Source of the DNA: CBDBZL01 sp031399025
Lineage (GTDB): Bacteria; Pseudomonadota; Alphaproteobacteria; Sphingomonadales; Sphingomonadaceae
Assembly (NCBI GenBank): GCA_031399025.1
Contig: JANNOJ010000015.1
Span: 48,064-112,063 of the forward strand
Direction of reading: 5' to 3'
Length of the DNA stretch: 64,000 nt
Below, piece by piece: positions 8,626-16,590 of the stretch (positions are counted from its first letter, which is position 1; each line of letters opens with the position of its first letter). The translations under genes were made by a program, and so were the position numbers. The notes under the pieces were generated by a model. It was given only the letters and a program-made list of their open reading frames with translations. It had not been told where the DNA came from and did no database searches.

Positions 8626-9236
8626 TTCTGCCAAACCGCTGCGCAACTACCGCATTCGCCCTCGTCCTGTCAGCCTGCCAACCATCCGCCGACGAAAGCA
8701 CCCCCCCGCCCCAGCGCGTCGCCTTCGGGGATGCCAGCCGGGCGCTGCTCAAGCCGCTGAACTCGCCCGACACCAGCGCGGCCCGCTGGGTGGTGAACGA
8801 GAGCGGGCAGGCGATCCACTTCGGCAATGCCGGCGAACGCCCGCTGCTCACGCTCGATTGCCGGCTGGCGGCTGATCCGCCGCAGCTGCGCATCGTGCGC
8901 CATGTCCGCGCCCGGCCGGGCCACGGCGCGCTCTTGCCGGTGATCGGCAACGGCATGCGCTCGCGCTTCCTGGTCGATGCCGCGCTCGAGGACGGCGAAT
9001 GGCGGTGGGAGGGCACGGTGCGGGCGGATGACCCGATGCTCGAAGTCTTCACCGGACCGCGCCCGCTGACGGCCACCTTGCCGGGTTGCGGGATGCTGGA
9101 GATCGCCGGCAGCCGCATTCCGGGCGAGTTCATCACCTGGTGCCGCGCTGGGGGCGCGGTGATGGAGGCCGAGGCGCAGGAGCAGGCGGAGGCGCCTGCC
9201 GGGGCGCCCGCGCGTCAGGGCGCGCCGGTCAGCTAG
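8622..9236 (+). CDS. predicted lipoprotein of unknown function
   Basis: 204 aa. The N-terminus MILPNRCATTAFALVLSACQ has a short hydrophobic stretch followed by a lipobox (LSAC, Cys at about 19), so the mature protein should be lipid-anchored. The body has no domain I recognise; it contains DCRLAADPPQLRIVRH and two further Cys (GCGMLE, TWCRAG). The C-terminus is rich in Ala, Glu and Gln. It overlaps the higA stop by 4 bp and converges on the DsbD-like gene. The protein family appears in sphingomonads as a conserved hypothetical, which is my impression rather than a search result. Confidence 0.7.
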   Translation: MILPNRCATTAFALVLSACQPSADESTPPPQRVAFGDASRALLKPLNSPDTSAARWVVNESGQAIHFGNAGERPLLTLDCRLAADPPQLRIVRHVRARPGHGALLPVIGNGMRSRFLVDAALEDGEWRWEGTVRADDPMLEVFTGPRPLTATLPGCGMLEIAGSRIPGEFITWCRAGGAVMEAEAQEQAEAPAGAPARQGAPVS

Positions 9237-9268
9237 CTTGGGTCAGCTAGCTGGGGTCAGCTAGCTTC
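9227..9268. repeat. three tandem copies of a 14-bp repeat between convergent genes
   Basis: GGTCAGCTAGCTTG, GGTCAGCTAGCTGG and GGTCAGCTAGCTTC follow each other without gaps. Each holds the 8-bp palindrome AGCTAGCT. The first copy carries the TAG stop of the lipoprotein gene and the last copy carries the TGA stop of the DsbD-like gene on the other strand. Confidence 0.9.
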
Positions 9269-11371
9269 GGCCAGCGCTACCAGGCTGTCGGGGGTCAGCA
9301 CCTGCGGCAGCGTCTCACCCTCCCCGCCCGCCGGGTACCACACATAGAGCGGCACTCCGGCCGCCCCGTGCGCGGTGAGGAAGCGCGTTATCGCCGGCTC
9401 GCGCCGGGTCCAGTCGCCGCGCATCGCCACCACGCCAGCCTCCTCGAACGCCTCGCGGGTGGCGTCGCGCTCGATCGCCACGTTCTCGTTCACCTTGCAG
9501 GTCAGGCACCAGTCGGCGGTGAACCACAGGAACACCGGCCTGCCCGAGGCGCGCGCCGCGGCCAGCGCCGCGGGGGTAAAGACCTGGGGTTGGAGCGCGC
9601 TCTCGGCGGCCCGGGCCGCCGGCGAATAGGCTTGGGGGGCCAGCACCAGGGCGACCGCCGCGAGGGCTCCGGCGACGATCGCCCGCCGGCCACCGCCGCC
9701 CTGCACGCTGGCGCTGCGCCAGGCCATCAGCAGGAGGACTGCCTGGATCGCGATCACCAGGCCGAGCGCGGCGAACCAAGCGCCGCCCAGCCGCCAGCAC
9801 AGCCACAGCAAGGCTGCCGCGGCCAGGCCCATGGGCAGCGCCATGAGCTGGCGAAAGCGTGCCATCCACGGGCCGGGCTTGGGCAGCACGCGACGCAACG
9901 CAGGAACGAAGCCGAGCGCCAGGAACGGCAGCGCCAGGCCCAGGCCGAGCGCGGCGAACAGCAGCAGCGCCGGCGCGGGAGGCAGCAGCAGCGCCGCACC
10001 CAGCGCCGCGGCCATGAAGGGCCCGGTGCACGGCGTCGCCACGAAGGCGGCCAGCAGCCCGGTGGCGAAGGCGCTGGCGCGGCCGCCGCCGCGCGTGATC
10101 GACAGCGAGGGCAGTTCGTACAGGCCGGCGAAGTTCGCGGTGATCGCCACGCTCAGCACCAGCAGCGCCAGCACCACGCCGGGCTCCTGCAGCTGGAACG
10201 CCCAGCCGATCTCGCTCCCGCCCGCCCGCAGCACCAGCAGCAGGCCGCCCAAGGCCACGCAGGCGAGCACCACCCCCGCGGCGTAGGCCAGCCCCTCGCG
10301 GCGCGCCTGCGTCTCGCTCTCGCCGGCGCGGGCGAGCGTCAGCGCCTTGAGGCTGAGAATGGGGAAGACGCAGGGCATGAGGTTGAGCAGCAAGCCGCCC
10401 GCAAGTGCCCCGGCGATGAGGAGCCACAGCGGCGCGCCGCCAGTCGCCAAGGCGCCCTCGCCACCGCCGAGCGGCTCGCCGCCCCAGGGCACGGCCCCGG
10501 CTGCGGCGGCGAAGCGCAAGCCATCGGTCTCGCCAAGCGCCACGATGCCGGAAACGCGCCCGGGCTCCCGGCGCAGGCCGCCGCGCGCAATCTCGGCCAC
10601 CAGCAGGTCGCCCTCGCGGCGGAAGACCTGCGGCGCGGCGTAGGCGACGGCCTGCTCCTGGGCCAGGAACACATGCGGCTGGCCGATGTCCAGGGTGGCA
10701 GGCAGCGGGATAGCGATGCGCAGCGCCTGGTCCGTGAAGGCGAAGCTGGCCTCGCTATCGAGCAGTGGCGGGACGGCCGCGCGCCAGGTGTCGAAGCGTT
10801 GGTCGCGCGCGCGCCTGCCCGGCGCCGGTTCGGTGGGCACGCGCAGGGTGAAGCTGCCGCTTTCGGGCACGCAGATCTCGTCGGTGCAGGCGAGCCACTC
10901 GGCTTCCACCGCGATCGGCACGAAGGCACCCGGAAGGCGGCCGGGCGGCACTTCCACCGGCACCAGCACGGCGTACGGCCCTTCGTAGACGTGGTTCATC
11001 AGCCCGGCGATCACCAGCTTTTGGGGCACCGGGTAGAGCGGCTCGCCCGCCTGCCAGCGTTCGGGCAGGTCCCAGGCGAGGCGCATGCCGTAGCCGGCAT
11101 CGCCGGGATTGGCCCAGTAGCCGTGCCAGCCAGGCGCGGGACGAAAGTGCAGCGCCAGGGTGAGCGTCTGCCCCGGGACTGCCGGCCCTTCGGCCACCAG
11201 CTCGGCGTCAATGTTGTTGGCCGGGGCTGCGGGCGTCTGCGCCTGGGCAGGAAACGGGCCGAGCAGGCAGGCCAGGGTCAGGCCGAGCCGCGCCAGCCAG
11301 CGCCGGGCGAAACCCCAGGCGCGGGGCCGAGCGGCCCCAAGGTCGGTAGCGATGGTTCTTGCATCGGTCAT
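9257..11371 (-). CDS. DsbD-like thiol:disulfide interchange protein
   Basis: 704 aa inner-membrane reductase that carries electrons from cytoplasmic thioredoxin to periplasmic thiols. Order: N-terminal positively charged signal region with hydrophobic LGLTLACLLG; periplasmic domain with a Cys pair in CTDEIC; a DsbD transmembrane core of about eight helices with the two conserved cysteines in LMPCVFPILS and VATPCTGPF; and a C-terminal thioredoxin-like domain with the CxxC DWCLTC at about 620. All three redox pairs are present. Length is longer than E. coli DsbD because of the long N-terminal periplasmic part, closer to the ScsB/DsbD subgroup. It is divergent from the ubiquinone hydroxylase gene with only 25 bp between the starts. 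Confidence 0.92.
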   Translation of the reverse strand: MTDARTIATDLGAARPRAWGFARRWLARLGLTLACLLGPFPAQAQTPAAPANNIDAELVAEGPAVPGQTLTLALHFRPAPGWHGYWANPGDAGYGMRLAWDLPERWQAGEPLYPVPQKLVIAGLMNHVYEGPYAVLVPVEVPPGRLPGAFVPIAVEAEWLACTDEICVPESGSFTLRVPTEPAPGRRARDQRFDTWRAAVPPLLDSEASFAFTDQALRIAIPLPATLDIGQPHVFLAQEQAVAYAAPQVFRREGDLLVAEIARGGLRREPGRVSGIVALGETDGLRFAAAAGAVPWGGEPLGGGEGALATGGAPLWLLIAGALAGGLLLNLMPCVFPILSLKALTLARAGESETQARREGLAYAAGVVLACVALGGLLLVLRAGGSEIGWAFQLQEPGVVLALLVLSVAITANFAGLYELPSLSITRGGGRASAFATGLLAAFVATPCTGPFMAAALGAALLLPPAPALLLFAALGLGLALPFLALGFVPALRRVLPKPGPWMARFRQLMALPMGLAAAALLWLCWRLGGAWFAALGLVIAIQAVLLLMAWRSASVQGGGGRRAIVAGALAAVALVLAPQAYSPAARAAESALQPQVFTPAALAAARASGRPVFLWFTADWCLTCKVNENVAIERDATREAFEEAGVVAMRGDWTRREPAITRFLTAHGAAGVPLYVWYPAGGEGETLPQVLTPDSLVALAEAS

Positions 11372-11396
11372 GCCTCGCGATCTACGGGCGGGAGCG

Positions 11397-12611
11397 ATGG
11401 CTCACAAGCGCGATCTCCTGATCCTGGGCGGCGGGCTCGTCGGCATGACGCTGGCGCTCACCGCCGCCAAGAAGGGCCTCTCCAGCCACGTGGTCGACCG
11501 GGCCGATCCGGCCGAGCTGACCGCCGAGGGAGCGGACGGGCGCGCTTCGGCCATTTCCACCGCCAGCTGGAACCTGTTCACCAACATCGGCATTGCCGAC
11601 GCGCTCGAACCGTTCGGCTGCCCGATCACCACGATCGCGGTGACCGACGGGATGAAGCCGGGGCGCATCGATTTCACCCCCGAGCCGCACGAAGGCTCGT
11701 TGGGCCGGATGTTCGCCAACCGGCAGCTGCGGCTGGCGCTGTTCGAGGCGGCAGCCAGCGAGCCGCTGATCACCTGGCACCCGCGTGCCGAGGTGGCGGG
11801 CCGCGAGCGCGGCGAGCATGGCGTGGCCGCGGTGCTGGCCGACGGCACTCGGCTGGAGGCCGCGCTGATGGTCGTCGCCGAGGGCCGCGCCTCGCCCACG
11901 CGCGAGGAGGCGGGCATCGCGCTCGCCCGCTGGGACTACGGCCACCGCGCGATCATTGGCGGACTGGCGCACGCCAAGCCGCACGAGGGGGTCGCCTGGG
12001 AGATCTTCTACCCGGCCGGGCCCTTCGCCCTGCTGCCGCTCGTCGACGACGAGCAAGGCCGCCACCGCAGCGCGCTGGTCTGGACGGTCGCGGAGCGCGA
12101 TGCCGAAGGGGTGCTCGCGCTGTCGGACCGGGCGTTCGGCGCCGAGGTCGCCAAGCGGATGCACGGCATCCTCGGCGAGATCGAGATAGCCGCGCCGCGC
12201 TCCTCCTATCCGCTGGGCTTCCATCACGCCGCCACCATCACCGCAGCCCGGCTGGCGCTGGTGGGGGACAGCGCGCACGGCATCCACCCGATCGCCGGCC
12301 AGGGGCTGAACCTGGGCCTGCGCGACGTGGCCGTGCTGGTCGAGGTGCTGGCAGAAGGGATGCGGCTGGGGCTCGAGCCGGGCGATGCGCAGCTGCTCGC
12401 CCGTTACGAACGCTGGCGCGGGCTCGATACGTTCATGGTGGCGTTGGCGACGGACAGCCTCACGCGGCTGTTCGGCATTCCGGGCGCACTGCCGAGCGCG
12501 GCCCGGCGGCTCGGCATGGCGGCGGTGCAGCGCGCTACGCCGCTCAAGCGCTGGTTCATGGACGAGGCGCGCGGCTTGCACGGCGACCTGCCCGCGCTGC
12601 TTCGCGGCTGA
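11397..12611 (+). CDS. UbiH/UbiF-family FAD-dependent ubiquinone biosynthesis hydroxylase
   Basis: 404 aa, MAHKRDLLILGGGLVGMTLA. The N-terminal GxGxxG dinucleotide-binding fold (ILGGGLVGMTLALTAAKKG) and the second FAD motif LVGDSAHGIHPIAGQGLNLGLRD identify the class A flavoprotein monooxygenases of ubiquinone synthesis, which hydroxylate the aromatic ring. Which carbon is hydroxylated cannot be told, since alphaproteobacterial members are often promiscuous. The ATG at 11397 was chosen because the frame's upstream extension runs antisense to the DsbD-like gene and has no homologous character. The 25-bp divergent spacer must hold promoter elements of both genes or they lie inside the coding sequences. 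Confidence 0.92.
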   Translation: MAHKRDLLILGGGLVGMTLALTAAKKGLSSHVVDRADPAELTAEGADGRASAISTASWNLFTNIGIADALEPFGCPITTIAVTDGMKPGRIDFTPEPHEGSLGRMFANRQLRLALFEAAASEPLITWHPRAEVAGRERGEHGVAAVLADGTRLEAALMVVAEGRASPTREEAGIALARWDYGHRAIIGGLAHAKPHEGVAWEIFYPAGPFALLPLVDDEQGRHRSALVWTVAERDAEGVLALSDRAFGAEVAKRMHGILGEIEIAAPRSSYPLGFHHAATITAARLALVGDSAHGIHPIAGQGLNLGLRDVAVLVEVLAEGMRLGLEPGDAQLLARYERWRGLDTFMVALATDSLTRLFGIPGALPSAARRLGMAAVQRATPLKRWFMDEARGLHGDLPALLRG

Positions 12612-12622
12612 CGCGCGGGCGC

Positions 12623-13642
12623 TCAGCCCAGAGGGTTCGCGGCTGCCGGGCTCGGCTGTTCCACCGTATTGCCGGTGCCGTCGCGCAGCCGGCGCGGCTC
12701 GAGGATCGCGGTGGTCTCCAGCAGTTCCAGTCCGCGCATGGCCCGGGCGTAGCGGTCGGCGTCGCCGAGCCACCCGCGCGCCTCGCCCGCATTGGGCAGG
12801 TTGCCTACCTCCGCCATGGCCGCCTCCACCCGCCCGCTCTCGAGGAACAGACGCGCTCGCTGCAGCCGGCTCTGCGGGCGCGGCGAGGGGGTATCTTCGG
12901 TGCGGATCACGAACAGTTGCGATAATTCCCGGCTGATCGTCGGCAGCACGCCTTCGCCGGCCGGCTGTTGCGTCAATACCGGGGCGAGGCCTTCCAGCGT
13001 GGCCAGCAGCCGGTCGATCGTGACCGGGTCCTCGCCGGCCGCCTGGACCGCATCCACCGCATTGGGCAGGGCGTCGCCGAAGCGCAGGCGCAGCTGGTCG
13101 GTCAAGTAGCCAAGCGGCGCGCCGCGCTCGATCGCGCGCCTTGCGGCAAAGGCGATCAGCAGGCCTTCGGCGCGCGACGCATTCCCGGCCGCCGCCTGGG
13201 CCTGCAGGTCGAGCCGGGTCAGCCGCTGCTCCATGGCCGCCACGCGCTGGTCGATGCCACCCTGCTGCAGCGCCACTTCCTCTACCGCCAAGACCGCACG
13301 GCGTGCTTCGACGACGCTCTGACGAGCGACCGGGAGCGGTTCGGAGGCCGCACGTTCGGCGGCGCTCGGTGCACCGCTGCCCGGCTCCTGCTGGTCGGCC
13401 GCGAAGATGAGTTCACCGGTCAGCGAGGACCACTCAAGTTCGCGCCCGAGATAATAGGTGGCCACCGCGCCCAGCAGGAACGCGGCCCCCGCGACTACCA
13501 GGATGGGGCGGGACGAGCGCGCCGTGGTCCTGACCGGCCGAGGCAGGCTTGTCGGGGCGCTTTGCGCCGAGGCGCCGACCTCCGGGAACCCGCTCGGCTG
13601 GTCCCGATCCGCCCGGGGAGAGAATGCATCGCTATCGTCCAT
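12623..13642 (-). CDS. mitofilin-like membrane protein downstream of hemD
   Basis: 339 aa, MDDSDAFSPRADRDQPSGFP. A disordered N-terminus of about 45 residues is followed by one membrane helix (PILVVAGAAFLLGAVATYYLG, about 45-66) and a long helical, Ala/Gln-rich region containing coiled-coil-like stretches (QRVAAMEQRLTRLDLQAQAA). This architecture and the position directly after hemD match the alphaproteobacterial mitofilin/HemX-like protein that is thought to shape membranes and is linked to haem synthesis genes. The 22-bp gap from hemD suggests one operon hemC-hemD-this gene. The start at 13642 follows hemD directly; the longer open frame overlaps hemD and is unlikely. Confidence 0.8.
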   Translation of the reverse strand: MDDSDAFSPRADRDQPSGFPEVGASAQSAPTSLPRPVRTTARSSRPILVVAGAAFLLGAVATYYLGRELEWSSLTGELIFAADQQEPGSGAPSAAERAASEPLPVARQSVVEARRAVLAVEEVALQQGGIDQRVAAMEQRLTRLDLQAQAAAGNASRAEGLLIAFAARRAIERGAPLGYLTDQLRLRFGDALPNAVDAVQAAGEDPVTIDRLLATLEGLAPVLTQQPAGEGVLPTISRELSQLFVIRTEDTPSPRPQSRLQRARLFLESGRVEAAMAEVGNLPNAGEARGWLGDADRYARAMRGLELLETTAILEPRRLRDGTGNTVEQPSPAAANPLG

Positions 13643-13664
13643 AGTTCTTCCGCGGCCCGCCGGC

Positions 13665-14357
13665 CTATCGTTCGCCCGCGTTGCCCCAATGCCACATGTC
13701 GCGGACCAAGGCCAACAATGCGCTTTCCCGGGGTACCGGGGCGCTCGCAACCGCCGCCCAGCCCGGGCCGGCCTGCTCGGCGATCCGCTGGCCCAGGGCG
13801 GCGAGCGCGACGCTGGTGCGCGGGACGCCCAGCCGCTCGCACTCGCCCGCCAGATGCCGCGCCGCCTCGCCCGAATGGAGCAGCACCAGCGCGCCCGCCC
13901 GCAAGCCCTCGGCCAGTGCGGCGGGCAGCGGCAGGGCCGCGCTGGCGTAGACGAGGCAGGTGGCGATGCTGGCCCGCGGCGGAGCCACCAGCGGGACATG
14001 CGCGAGGCCGGCGAGGCGCAGGTAGCGCAAGGGCTCGCCGGCGCCGTCGAGCAAGCCTTGAAGGCCGCCTGCGCCGACCCGATCGACCACGAAGCCCGCC
14101 CCGCGCGCCGCCTGCGCGGTCTCCTCCCCCACCGCATGCACGGGCAGATGGCGATAATCGGCCAGCCTCGCCCCGCCGTGGCGCAGCGCGTTGGGGCTGC
14201 CGATCAGCAGCGCGTCGAAATCGCCGGGCGGCGGCGGCGCCCAGGCCAGCGGCCGGACCTCGAACAGCGCGACGCCCTCGATCGCCAATCCCACCTGTCG
14301 GCCGGCAGCGAGCGTGCGCGCCAATCCGGGCTGCGGGCGAATGGCAATGATCCTCAC
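13665..14357 (-). CDS. hemD: uroporphyrinogen-III synthase
   Basis: 230 aa, MRIIAIRPQPGLARTLAAGR. HemD cyclises hydroxymethylbilane to uroporphyrinogen III in haem synthesis. The fold is two alternating alpha/beta domains with low sequence conservation; recognisable are the start xxTRPQPGxxxT-like motif, LIGSPNALRHG (a variant of the usual TSxNAV motif) and VYASAALP. Length is normal. It lies 12 bp after hemC on the same strand, so the pair is probably one transcript. Calling rests on fold motifs plus synteny with hemC. Confidence 0.9.
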   Translation of the reverse strand: MRIIAIRPQPGLARTLAAGRQVGLAIEGVALFEVRPLAWAPPPPGDFDALLIGSPNALRHGGARLADYRHLPVHAVGEETAQAARGAGFVVDRVGAGGLQGLLDGAGEPLRYLRLAGLAHVPLVAPPRASIATCLVYASAALPLPAALAEGLRAGALVLLHSGEAARHLAGECERLGVPRTSVALAALGQRIAEQAGPGWAAVASAPVPRESALLALVRDMWHWGNAGER

Positions 14358-14369
14358 GCCCTTACCGCC

Positions 14370-15296
14370 TCAAGCGCTGCCGGAAAAATGCGCCGCGATG
14401 CCCGGTGATGCGCGGGCGAGCAGGTCGTGCGCCAGCCGCGCCGGGCCATCGGCGCCATGGGGTGCGAAGGTCGCCGCACCTTCCACCTTCTCCGCGCCAT
14501 CGGGGCTGTAGAGCGCCGCGCGCATCGCCAGCCCGTCGCCAGCCACGTCGCACAGCACCGCGATCGGCGAGTGGCAAGTGCCGCCCAGCACCGCCAGCAG
14601 CGCGCGCTCGGCCATCACCTCGGCGCGGCTGGGCGCATGGTCGAGCGCCACCAGCAGTTCGCGCGTGCGGACATCGTCGGCGCGGCATTCCAGCGCGATC
14701 GCGCCTTGCGAGGGCGCCGGCAGCCAGTCGCCCGGATCGAGCGCGTGGCCGGCGCCATGCTCGCCCAGCCGCTCGAGGCCTGCGGCGGCGAGGAAGGTCG
14801 CGTCCGCCTCGCCCGCGGCCAGCTTGGCCATGCGGGTGGCGACATTGCCACGGAAGGTGATCACCCGGCAATCGGGCCGCAGATGCAGCAGCTGCGCCGC
14901 GCGCCGCGGCGCGCTGGTGCCGATCACCGCGCCGTGCGGCAGCGCCGCGATGCTGGCGGCGCCGAGCAGCCGGTCGCGCTTGTCCGCCCGCGGCAGGATG
15001 GCGGCGAGGTGCAGGCTGGCCGGCCGCATGGTCTCCACGTCCTTGAGCGAATGGACGGCAGCGTCGATGCGCCCCTCGCCCAGGCAGGCATCGAGCTCGC
15101 GGGTCCACAGCGCCTTGCCGCCGATCTCGGCCAGCGGGCGATCCTGCACCTGGTCGCCGCTGGCGATCAGCGGCACCAGTTCCACCGCCTCCGGCGCCCA
15201 GCCATGCGCCGCGCAGAGCCGGTCGCGGGTCTCGTGGGCCTGGGCCATGGCCAGCGGCGAGCGGCGCGTGCCCAACTTGATCAGGGGCTTGATCAT
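14370..15296 (-). CDS. hemC: hydroxymethylbilane synthase (porphobilinogen deaminase)
   Basis: 308 aa, MIKPLIKLGTRRSPLAMAQA. HemC polymerises four porphobilinogens. Diagnostic motifs: IKLGTRRSPLAMAQ at the start, KALWTRELDACLGEGRIDAAVHSLKDV, the dipyrromethane-anchoring Cys in GGTCHSPIAV at about 240, and IGTSAPRRAAQLL. The ATG at 15296 fits the family start; a second in-frame ATG lies at 15323. tsaD is divergent, with 73 bp between the starts, the common alphaproteobacterial hemC/tsaD arrangement. Confidence 0.96.
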   Translation of the reverse strand: MIKPLIKLGTRRSPLAMAQAHETRDRLCAAHGWAPEAVELVPLIASGDQVQDRPLAEIGGKALWTRELDACLGEGRIDAAVHSLKDVETMRPASLHLAAILPRADKRDRLLGAASIAALPHGAVIGTSAPRRAAQLLHLRPDCRVITFRGNVATRMAKLAAGEADATFLAAAGLERLGEHGAGHALDPGDWLPAPSQGAIALECRADDVRTRELLVALDHAPSRAEVMAERALLAVLGGTCHSPIAVLCDVAGDGLAMRAALYSPDGAEKVEGAATFAPHGADGPARLAHDLLARASPGIAAHFSGSA

Positions 15297-15369
15297 GGGT
15301 CCAGGTTTGGCTTCGGCCGGCATCGGGTCGGCTTGCCCTAACCGGCAATTGCGTCCAGTGGAACCCGCC

Positions 15370-16590
15370 ATGGACGGCGCGGACATCCTGGTTCTCGGCC
15401 TCGAAAGCTCGTGCGACGAGACCGCCGCGGCGCTGGTGACGGGAGACCGGCGGATCATCGCCCAGGTCATCGCCAGCCAGGAGGAACAGCACGCGCCCTA
15501 TGGCGGCGTGGTCCCCGAGATCGCCGCCCGCGCGCATGTCGAACGCCTCGCGCCGATGATCGCGCGGGTGCTGGACGAGGCGGGGGTCTCGCTGGCCGAA
15601 TGCGACGCCATCGCCGCCACCGCCGGGCCGGGGCTCATCGGCGGGGTGATGGTGGGCCTGGTCACCGCCAAGGCGCTGGCGATGGCGACCGGCAAGCCGC
15701 TATTGGCGATCAACCACCTGGAAGGCCACGCGCTGAGCCCGCGGCTGGCGGATGCGACGCTCGCGTTCCCCTATGCGCTGCTGCTGGTCTCGGGCGGCCA
15801 TTGCCAGATCCTGCGGGTGGCGGGCGTGGGGCGTTACCGGCGGCTGGCCACCACGATCGACGATGCGCTGGGCGAGGCGTTCGACAAGACCGCCAAGATC
15901 CTGGGCCTGGGCTATCCGGGGGGTCGGGCGGTCGAGCGGCTGGCCGCGAGCGGTAACCCGCGTGCGGTACCGCTGCCGCGGCCGCTTGTGGGTAGCCGGG
16001 AGCCGCATTTTTCCTTCGCCGGGCTCAAGAGCGCAGTGCTGCGCGCGAAACAGGGGCAAGTATCTGCGCAAATATCTGCGCAAAGTCCCGCTCACCCTGA
16101 GCTGGTCGAAGGGTCGTCCTTTGTTTCGGAACCGGAGCCGGGAAGGAACAACAGCCCTTCGACAAGCGCGGGACGAGCGGGGGCGGGGATGGGTCTGAGC
16201 TCGAAGCGGACCAGCGTTGGGCGATCGCCTGGTGCTTGGTCGGACGCCGACATCGCCGCCAGCTTCCAGCAGGCGGCGATCGATTGCGTCGTCGATCGGC
16301 TTGCCGTCGCCTGGCGCGATATGGGCGAAGTAAGCGCGCTGGTGGCCGCCGGCGGAGTGGCGGCCAACGGGCCGATCCGCGCCGCCCTCGAAGCCTTCGC
16401 CGGGCAGCGGAGCCTGCGCTTCGTCGTCCCCCCGGCAGCCCTGTGCACCGACAATGCGGCGATGATCGCCTGGGCCGGGGTGGAGCGCCTGGCGCTGGGC
16501 TGGACCGATCCGCTCGACGTGCCCGCCCGGCCCCGCTGGCCGCTCGACCCGGCAGCCGAGCCCGCGCGCGGCGCCGGGATCAAGGCATGA
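15370..16590 (+). CDS. tsaD: TsaD, tRNA threonylcarbamoyladenosine biosynthesis protein, with an in-frame insertion
   Basis: 406 aa. TsaD transfers the threonylcarbamoyl group to A37 of ANN-decoding tRNAs with TsaB and TsaE. Visible are the N-terminal LGLESSCDETAA, metal-binding His116 and His120 in INHLEGH, FSFAGLK at about 215-220 and the ASKHA nucleotide-binding LVAAGGVAANG. Family members are about 340-350 aa; the excess of about 60 residues lies at about 229-290, between GLKSAVLRAK and SDADIAASF. That segment is encoded by a degenerate palindromic element (16091-16177) with flanking sequence, contains PELVEG and is low in complexity, yet keeps the frame. The gene is normally essential, so the insert is presumably tolerated as a surface loop. 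The stop overlaps the gpsA start (ATGA). Confidence 0.95.
   Translation: MDGADILVLGLESSCDETAAALVTGDRRIIAQVIASQEEQHAPYGGVVPEIAARAHVERLAPMIARVLDEAGVSLAECDAIAATAGPGLIGGVMVGLVTAKALAMATGKPLLAINHLEGHALSPRLADATLAFPYALLLVSGGHCQILRVAGVGRYRRLATTIDDALGEAFDKTAKILGLGYPGGRAVERLAASGNPRAVPLPRPLVGSREPHFSFAGLKSAVLRAKQGQVSAQISAQSPAHPELVEGSSFVSEPEPGRNNSPSTSAGRAGAGMGLSSKRTSVGRSPGAWSDADIAASFQQAAIDCVVDRLAVAWRDMGEVSALVAAGGVAANGPIRAALEAFAGQRSLRFVVPPAALCTDNAAMIAWAGVERLALGWTDPLDVPARPRWPLDPAAEPARGAGIKA
16091..16177. repeat. degenerate palindromic (REP-like) element inside tsaD
   Basis: The left arm CTCACCCTGAGCTGGTCGAA continues with GGG (16091-16113). The right arm starts CCCTTCGACAAGCGCGGGAC and ends GAG (16155-16177). 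The arms are imperfect reverse complements separated by 41 bp. The canonical CCCTTCGACAAGCTCAGG-type palindrome is one I associate with sphingomonad and related genomes; it is usually intergenic. Just upstream a direct duplication TATCTGCGCAAA/TATCTGCGCAAA (16061-16084) may mark the insertion event. Confidence 0.75.

Noticed and set aside
9368..12925. 1185-aa open frame antisense to the DsbD-like gene and out of frame with the ubiquinone hydroxylase
   Set aside because: It spans two well-supported genes in the wrong frame or strand and has no recognisable domain.
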